DNA from: Methylomarinovum tepidoasis
GTDB lineage: Bacteria > Pseudomonadota > Gammaproteobacteria > Methylococcales > Methylothermaceae
Assembly (NCBI RefSeq): GCF_030294985.1
Contig: NZ_AP024718.1
Location: 868,001-932,000, forward strand
Direction: 5' to 3'
Length of the DNA: 64,000 nt
A program made the translations under genes and the position numbers. The notes under the pieces were generated by a model. It was not told where the DNA came from and made no database searches. It saw only the letters and a list, made by a program, of their open reading frames with translations. The stretch's first letter is position 1, and each line of letters opens with the position of its first letter. This document shows positions 59,601 to 64,000 of this stretch, one piece after another.

Positions 59601-61252
59601 CTGACCTTGTCCTTGACCTGCTGGAGGATGCCTTCTTTCAGGGTGGGGACGACCACAGCGATGTTGTAGGCCGAACTGGTTCCGGAAAGCGCCAGATAGC
59701 CCACGGTTTCGTTTGTATGGTTCCTTTCGGACTCGCAGGATTGCTCCTCTTCGACGAAAAGGGTCGCCCCGGTGGAATTTACGGATTTGGTGCGCAATAC
59801 CGCGGTGTCCGGACCATTGACGGAATTCAAGGTAGCCAGCAGGGCTGGGGTACCAGAAAAGCCAGCGCCGATGTTGAAGGAAAAGGTTTTGTTGGCGCTG
59901 GAGACGTTGTATACACGACCAGCATCCAGATGGATTGGACGGCTGGCATCGTTGAACTGCCCTTGCTGGATGGCTACGTAGGCGACTGTCTCTGTCGCAT
60001 GGGAATCGCCATCTTCCTGTTCTTCCAGAGCGAGCTGGAAACCTGAAGCCGTGACGTCCTTGACGCGGACGGCGATGGTATCCGTTTCGTTGTAAGTGAT
60101 CACGGTGGCGATGATTACTGGTGTGGCAGAGAAAGTGGATGGAAAGGTGACGCTGGCGAAACTGCCTGCCGATCCTCCACCGCAGCGGGTGTAATAAGTT
60201 TTGTTGGTGTTTTTCGTGTCGGCGACGATTTTGAGCCCGCCGGCCAGAGTATGACTTCCCGGCTCGACAACCAGATAAGGTATGGTCTCGGTGGTGTGGT
60301 TGCCGTCCTTGTAAGGCCATTCCTGGAACACGATGTCGAAACCGGTGGCATCGACGTTTTTGATCCGTACCGTTCCCGGATCACCGCCATTATAGGATGG
60401 CGCCCCGGCAACCACCACCGGCGTGGTACTGTAACTATGCTGGAAAGTGACGTGGGTCCAGCTGGAAGATTTAATGTTCTTGGCAGCATCGACGGTGGTT
60501 TTGACCATAGCCTCGCCGTATTCTCCGATGACCGAGTTGCTGCTGTCGTACAGAAAACCGCTCAGTCCTCCCCGAACCAGAATTTTCGCGTAAGGATCAT
60601 AGGAAGACCTTATCGCTCCGGAATCGGCGGGGGAATCCAGGGTGATCGTGGCACCGTCTGGAATAGGGGAATACTGGCTGCTGTTTGCGTAACTGCCGGT
60701 GATGGTGCGATCGGAACGCTCGTTGTTTCCCAAGATCTTGTATTGCAGAGAGCCGTTGCCGAGATAGTCGAAACCAGCGCGATTTTCGACCTTACCGCCG
60801 ACGAGGACCATTCTGGAAGCGTCTATCCGTCTGGTGGTGAGCCAGTTCAGGAAATTGCCACTCCAACAGGTCGTGTCCGATGCGGAGGGGGTGCAGGAGG
60901 ATTCCACGAAAGCCCCTGACACGTTGGCAGAAATGGGGACACCGTAAGCCGAAGTGTCGACCGGTATGGATGGATCGTATTGGTAATTTTTGCTGCTGTC
61001 GAAGATGCCGTAATAGCTTTTTGCCGGATCGAAATTGGCGAGAGTCAACCCGCTTCCCTCGTACATGGGATCCTTCATGCTGCCGGAGTTGTCCAGCATG
61101 ACCATCACGATCGGCTCGACCTGGTTCGCCAGGAACAACGGTTTCTGGGCAATGTCGAGATCGGCCGCGGGTACGGTTGCCGAATAGAACGTGGCTAGCG
61201 AGAAACCCGCCGCAAACCAAAAGTGCAGAACTGTTGATGACCAGCGTTTCAT
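56699..61252 (-). CDS. pilY1: type IV pilus tip/assembly protein PilY1
   Basis: A 1,517-residue secreted protein with signal peptide. An N-terminal VWA-like MIDAS (MVMLDNSGSMKDPMYEG), a large middle region with repeated beta-strands of the type SATPVIIATVITYNETD and FSGTPALLATLNSVNG (residues about 290-560), the PilY1 beta-propeller (IYVGANDGMLHAFDAATGEE, LVAGLRGGGQGIYALDVTDP), a calcium loop DVDGDAVADYV, and two dockerin/EF-hand-like loops near the end (DLNGNGGFGNDD, DVNGDGTVDADD). Primes pilus assembly and mediates adhesion. Confidence 0.93.
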   Translation of the reverse strand: MKRWSSTVLHFWFAAGFSLATFYSATVPAADLDIAQKPLFLANQVEPIVMVMLDNSGSMKDPMYEGSGLTLANFDPAKSYYGIFDSSKNYQYDPSIPVDTSAYGVPISANVSGAFVESSCTPSASDTTCWSGNFLNWLTTRRIDASRMVLVGGKVENRAGFDYLGNGSLQYKILGNNERSDRTITGSYANSSQYSPIPDGATITLDSPADSGAIRSSYDPYAKILVRGGLSGFLYDSSNSVIGEYGEAMVKTTVDAAKNIKSSSWTHVTFQHSYSTTPVVVAGAPSYNGGDPGTVRIKNVDATGFDIVFQEWPYKDGNHTTETIPYLVVEPGSHTLAGGLKIVADTKNTNKTYYTRCGGGSAGSFASVTFPSTFSATPVIIATVITYNETDTIAVRVKDVTASGFQLALEEQEDGDSHATETVAYVAIQQGQFNDASRPIHLDAGRVYNVSSANKTFSFNIGAGFSGTPALLATLNSVNGPDTAVLRTKSVNSTGATLFVEEEQSCESERNHTNETVGYLALSGTSSAYNIAVVVPTLKEGILQQVKDKVRLGVSFYRYDPNRSDIYNGNKIQGGTLKFKIPKNPFVKKPTDPALPADQQGYRELSGYIGTPIEQIVDAIEHYPLVWGTTPIAENLWEVIQYFEQDAPYYPAVVSGFEDFDLADTSHPERDPYYHPVHGKIMECTSANVLIFTDGFPYKDADIPAALVDYDGDGKTASNCTSSSNKDKDCASMDLDAWGHNNLDDVAYWAYCNTSQGSCIDAATGKAGNPSRDLRSDISGDQYLRIDTVGFAGGTIRPILQDTADNAGGTAYAAEDGLALAQALQSVFSKVVGGSAAAVAVNSTSLQSNSKLYLARFDSSDWSGNLLAFKIEADGSLAYTTDANGLMIPDANGWQASIPSTRVIVSYNGISGTPFRWSNLSIDQKNLLDPSNASNSTSPVLDYLRGDQSQESKNGGTFRNRSGLLGDIVHSAPVYVGPPSFPYPDDMEGTAYPYSSFRTSHASRNPMIYVGANDGMLHAFDAATGEEKFAYVPKVVYNRLQALTDPNYVHQYTVDAPPTVVDAFYGSAWHTVLVAGLRGGGQGIYALDVTDPAAWDTESNGATHVLWEFTDNNDTDLGYTFSRPNVVRLYNGDWAAVFGNGYDNTEADSHASTSGNAVLYVVRLSDGALIRKIDTGVGTSDSASGGKPNGLATVAPVDVDGDAVADYVYGGDLYGNLWKFDLTDSDPGQWDVAYKSGSQAQPLFTACSTAPCTDSNRQPITARPRVARHPSGSGYLVFFGTGKYFENGDNSSLAQLTQSLYAIWDKDESSLTSFDRNDLQPRKILAEVSDFGLNLRLTSGINDDAADGGGEIDWNTQLGWYLDLINTQGGNTDNQGERVVTEPILRGNRVIFTTLVPSEDPCSAGGSGWIMELDAVQGTRLPSSPFDLNGNGGFGNDDLVQAIWDVNGDGTVDADDAVPVSGIQSTVGIPSSPGIVSMDDNKEKKYISGSSGNVQPLTEKAGSAKTGRLSWRQIITE

Positions 61253-61256
61253 CGGA

Positions 61257-61808
61257 TCAGAACCTCTTGGCGTAAATGCTTTGCAGAACGATTTTTGCCG
61301 TAGCTGTGCCACCGGTCCCCTGGCTGGTAATCCGATACAGGACTCGTCCCGAACTGTCCTGCGGCAGGCCGATGGTCAGACTGGAGCCGTCTTTCAGGAA
61401 GGCGACGCGTTCAATGACCCGAACGGGATCGGATTGAACGACCCCGAGCCCGGGGACAGCCTGACCATAGGCAAAGGGATTCGTCGTGTTTTCCTCCCAC
61501 CAGGGGGACACGGTAAACAGGTCTTCCAACTCTGCCGTCTTCCATACTTTGTCTATGAAATCGTCCTCGGCTGCGAAAGCCGGTTCCACCGTCAACGTCG
61601 ACAACCAACCCTCACCATTCCGCAGTGCCATTTCGGCAGCCTGAAAAGCCAAATCGTGATCCCGAAAGTTGCCGGCCATCTTTTCTTCCAGCAGATTGGT
61701 CTGCATGGCGGCGACTCCGAGCACGGTCATCACCAGTAGCATCATCAGGCTGACGATCAGGGCGGCGCCGGTCTGAAAGTTTTTGCAGGTTTTCATCCCG
61801 TTCCTCAT
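61257..61808 (-). CDS. pilX: minor pilin-operon protein PilX
   Basis: A 183-residue PilX: QTGAALIVSLMMLLVMTVLGVAAM (class III-like N-terminal helix), then LLEEKMAGNFRDHDLAFQAAEMALRNGE, the PilX N-terminal signature. ATG 61,808 overlaps the pilW stop (ATGA). Confidence 0.9.
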   Translation of the reverse strand: MRNGMKTCKNFQTGAALIVSLMMLLVMTVLGVAAMQTNLLEEKMAGNFRDHDLAFQAAEMALRNGEGWLSTLTVEPAFAAEDDFIDKVWKTAELEDLFTVSPWWEENTTNPFAYGQAVPGLGVVQSDPVRVIERVAFLKDGSSLTIGLPQDSSGRVLYRITSQGTGGTATAKIVLQSIYAKRF

Positions 61809-62575
61809 GGCAGGCGGTTGCGCAGGCCGACGGTGGTGGTGAACACCCGCCGCAGGCGGCGGTCCGCCGGCGTCACGGTGGCGCCTTTGAAGGTGTAGGG
61901 TTGGGGGGCGGTGGTAATATTGTCCTCGGATTGCAGCAGCAGGCTGATGCGGACGCTGACGACCTGATTCCAATCCGCAACCCTCGTGCTTCGGTCGTAA
62001 CGGTCGGCGGTACCGTCGCCGTTATTATCGATACCGTAAGTGATTTGGATGTTCTCAACCCCCTGCAGTAAAGGTTGAGCATTGTAGCCCACGACCTGAG
62101 CGCCATCCTGCTGAAAGATCTCAGATCCACATTTCAGAACCGTATCGCTGATGAAGAAGCGCTGGTTGATGATTTGGCCGGAAGATGCCGTGCTGCCGGC
62201 GCAGGTCTGGATCGTGCCGTCATCGTTGCCAAGATATCGGATCGTAATGTTGTCTATGGCACCGTCCGTGCCGCTGATTATTTGACCGGCGGTGGAAAAT
62301 GCAGCATTCAGCGTCCCGCCATCAAGTACAGGAAAAGCTTCTGTGGTGCTTTGTGTCACGTCTTGGCGATATCCGGCCATACGTAACTGACGGCCTAAAA
62401 TTTCCATGGCGAAGCGAGCGTTTTCCTGGATTCTGGCCGAAGCATCGGCGACGCGGTAGGTTTGCTTGTTGGCGGCATAGATCTGAATCCCCCCGGCAGT
62501 GAGAATCAGGCCGGCGACCAGAGCCACCATGATCTCGACCAGGGAAACGCCGTCTTGTTTGAGAGAACCGTTCAT
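61805..62575 (-). CDS. pilW: minor pilin-operon protein PilW
   Basis: A 256-residue PilW: prepilin-like helix (GVSLVEIMVALVAGLILTAGG), IYAANKQTYRVADASARIQENARFAMEIL, and a C-terminal beta region containing the DNNGDGTADRY calcium-like loop. Start overlaps pilV's stop by four bases. Confidence 0.9.
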   Translation of the reverse strand: MNGSLKQDGVSLVEIMVALVAGLILTAGGIQIYAANKQTYRVADASARIQENARFAMEILGRQLRMAGYRQDVTQSTTEAFPVLDGGTLNAAFSTAGQIISGTDGAIDNITIRYLGNDDGTIQTCAGSTASSGQIINQRFFISDTVLKCGSEIFQQDGAQVVGYNAQPLLQGVENIQITYGIDNNGDGTADRYDRSTRVADWNQVVSVRISLLLQSEDNITTAPQPYTFKGATVTPADRRLRRVFTTTVGLRNRLP

Positions 62576-63114
62576 GGTTGGAAGGTGGTCATGAAATGTT
62601 TGATGACTGGATCGCCGGCGCTGTCGAACTCGTCCACCCACCAGATTTTGACGGCATAGACAGCGCCGGCACCATCACAAGCGTATTCGGTGGCTCCAAC
62701 AATGCCGTCACCGTCGGTGTCGCCACCATCGTTTGGCGTGGCATCCAGACATACCGTTCCAACGCCACTGGGTAGGTTGGAGGCCAACGTATTGCGCCAG
62801 GTAGCAAGGTCGAACTGAGCCATCTCCGTAGGCGTACAGTTTTCCACGGCCGTGCCGTTCCATTCACACTGCTTGGTGGTGGTGCCTGCAGGAGGATCGA
62901 TGTAATTGCCGGTGGCGTCGAGATAGGCCGCCCGGTTGGCGCGCATCCGGTCGGTGATGTCGTAGGCCAGCAGGGTGGCCTGGGTACGCAGGTTGGCGCT
63001 GTGGCTGTTGTGGAGGCCGAAGGTTTGTAGCTTGGCCAAACCCAGCAGGCCGATGGCCAGCACCAGGACGGCGACGAGGATTTCGAGAAGCGTGAAACCG
63101 GTTTCCTGTTTCAT
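62572..63114 (-). CDS. pilV: minor pilin PilV
   Basis: A 180-residue PilV with the cleavage site QETG-FTLLEILVAVLVLAIGLLGLAKLQ and the family RTQATLLAYDITDRMRANRAAYL block. A DTDGDGIVGATE loop resembles a calcium site. Overlaps fimT by four bases. Confidence 0.92.
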   Translation of the reverse strand: MKQETGFTLLEILVAVLVLAIGLLGLAKLQTFGLHNSHSANLRTQATLLAYDITDRMRANRAAYLDATGNYIDPPAGTTTKQCEWNGTAVENCTPTEMAQFDLATWRNTLASNLPSGVGTVCLDATPNDGGDTDGDGIVGATEYACDGAGAVYAVKIWWVDEFDSAGDPVIKHFMTTFQP

Positions 63115-63650
63115 GGACAGCTGACTCCGGTATCGAGACGGATCTTGCCGGTAGAGGACAGAACCAGGTCTTTTCCCACGTTGCCGCTGCGGTCGTCGCA
63201 GATCGTGATCGTCCCGGCCTGGAAGCCGCCGCCAGTGAGCTGGCTCCGGCCGCTGGCCACATAGGAAATGTAGTCGGCGACATTGGTGTTGCCGGTCATG
63301 GTGAGCTGCCCTTCAATAGCCTCCTGCACCCGCAGCAAGGTTTCGCTGGCGCTGTCATAGGCCGCATCGTTATCCTCATCGGTGAAAACGATCCAGCCTT
63401 GCTCCCAGTTGCCGCTGGTGGCGCAGCTTGCCCCGTCAGCGCTTTTGCAGACGGTCACCCGCACCCCCCGCTTGATCGCCTCGCTGCGGGCCAGGTTGAG
63501 GGCGCCGACCAGTTCGTTGGCGGCGGTGGTCAGGCGGTTGTTCTTGACCAGCGCCTGAAAGCTCGGCACCCCCACCGTCAGCACGATAGCAGCCATGGCC
63601 ACGGTGACCATCAGTTCGATGAGGGTGAAGCCTGTGGCTCTGGAAAACAT
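63111..63650 (-). CDS. fimT: minor pseudopilin FimT/FimU (GspH family)
   Basis: A 179-residue pseudopilin: ATG-FTLIELMVTVAMAAIVLTVGVPSF, NELVGALNLARSEAIKRG and the GspH C-terminal DLVLSSTGKIRLDTGVSC. First gene of the pilin operon; ATG 63,650 is set by the leader. Confidence 0.92.
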   Translation of the reverse strand: MFSRATGFTLIELMVTVAMAAIVLTVGVPSFQALVKNNRLTTAANELVGALNLARSEAIKRGVRVTVCKSADGASCATSGNWEQGWIVFTDEDNDAAYDSASETLLRVQEAIEGQLTMTGNTNVADYISYVASGRSQLTGGGFQAGTITICDDRSGNVGKDLVLSSTGKIRLDTGVSCP

Positions 63651-63680
63651 GAAACATCCGCCGATCCGGTTCAGGGTAAT

Positions 63681-64000
63681 ATGAAGCATAGTTCATCCAC
63701 GCGGAAGTTGAATGTGAGTCGTCTCACGAATCCGTTGATTCATTTGGTGCTCCTGACGCTGCTGTTGGCGGGGCTGCCTCTGGCCGGGGTGTGGTGGGGC
63801 GGCGGGACTCCGTCGGACTATCTCCGTTTCCCGCCGCGGCCGCCGGCACCGCCCGAAACATCGTTTTCCTGGCCTGTTTTCCTGCTCCTGACGGTACTGG
63901 AGGCCGGTCTTTACGGGATGCTGGTAGGGTTATTGCGGTACTGCCTCCCTCCTTCGCGAAGGATTCGACCGTTCCCGGGCTGGGGCTGGGCGGCGCTGGC
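63681..64000 (+). CDS. unidentified membrane protein, partial (runs off window)
   Basis: An open frame from ATG 63,681 to the window end: a hydrophobic helix LVLLTLLLAGLPLAGVWW, a Pro-rich loop (FPPRPPAPPE) and a second helix (WPVFLLLTVLEAGLYGMLV). Divergent from fimT, 30 bases away. Not recognised. Confidence 0.55.
   Translation, partial: MKHSSSTRKLNVSRLTNPLIHLVLLTLLLAGLPLAGVWWGGGTPSDYLRFPPRPPAPPETSFSWPVFLLLTVLEAGLYGMLVGLLRYCLPPSRRIRPFPGWGWAAL

Overview
The window reads as the chromosome of a GC-rich methane-oxidising gammaproteobacterium (Methylococcales; the genus is not resolved from sequence alone). An orphan particulate methane monooxygenase subunit gene (pmoC), two tandem NAD(P)-dependent methylene-tetrahydromethanopterin dehydrogenase genes (mtdB type) and a 6-pyruvoyl-tetrahydropterin-synthase-like gene point to methanotrophy with an H4MPT C1 pathway. 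The order of mutY-yggX, zapD-yacG, yrbG-kdsD-kdsC-lptA-lptB and fimT-pilV-W-X-Y1-E is gammaproteobacterial.

Layout. 0-10.8 kb is core chromosome: PilZ, pterin synthase, DUF1249, a TRAP solute receptor, an esterase, then a signalling cluster (class I adenylate cyclase, a PAS protein with a degenerate GGDEF domain, an EAL phosphodiesterase), argH, a HAD phosphatase and a small membrane protein. 10.8-31.2 kb is a genomic island next to tRNA-Phe. Its left half (10.83-21.4 kb) is a graveyard: a deleted integrase, a BrnT/BrnA pair, AbrB/Doc, HicA/HicB, VapB/VapC, remnants of two further toxin-antitoxin loci and of a YoeB locus, RecD2 debris, an IS3-family and an IS481-family insertion sequence, and a DUF3987 stump. 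Its right half (21,473-31,163) is a compact, apparently intact 9.7 kb integrative element bounded by a 50-bp direct repeat of the 3' half of tRNA-Phe.

That element encodes a tyrosine integrase, an Axe/YoeB toxin-antitoxin pair, a C4-like structured RNA, a variable gene, an AlpA-like helix-turn-helix protein, a CHC2 zinc-finger primase fragment, a DUF3987 ATPase, a striking 8+8 inverted array of GGCGAA/TTCGCC iterons (candidate origin), an SSB and two small-terminase-like proteins. It has no capsid, tail, portal or large terminase gene. This is the architecture of a phage satellite (P4- or PICI-like), and is the most interesting system in the window. The left half holds a decayed relative of the same left-end module: same RNA and same HTH gene, but a different gene in the variable slot.

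31.2-64 kb returns to core genome: yggX, mutY, an AsmA protein, a peroxiredoxin, an AP2-domain protein convergent with orphan pmoC, yacG, zapD, the LPS transport/Kdo genes (with no lptC between kdsC and lptA), prlC, a protease cluster (rhomboid plus an SDH-type ClpP-fold protease), a MEKHLA-domain protein, a RibD-like reductase, the mtdB pair, a universal-stress protein, a Lon-like protease, an MgtC/DUF4010 transporter, a Uma2 nuclease-fold protein, and a complete minor pilin/PilY1 operon. The window ends inside an unidentified membrane protein gene. No CRISPR array or rRNA gene was seen; tRNA-Phe is the only tRNA found.
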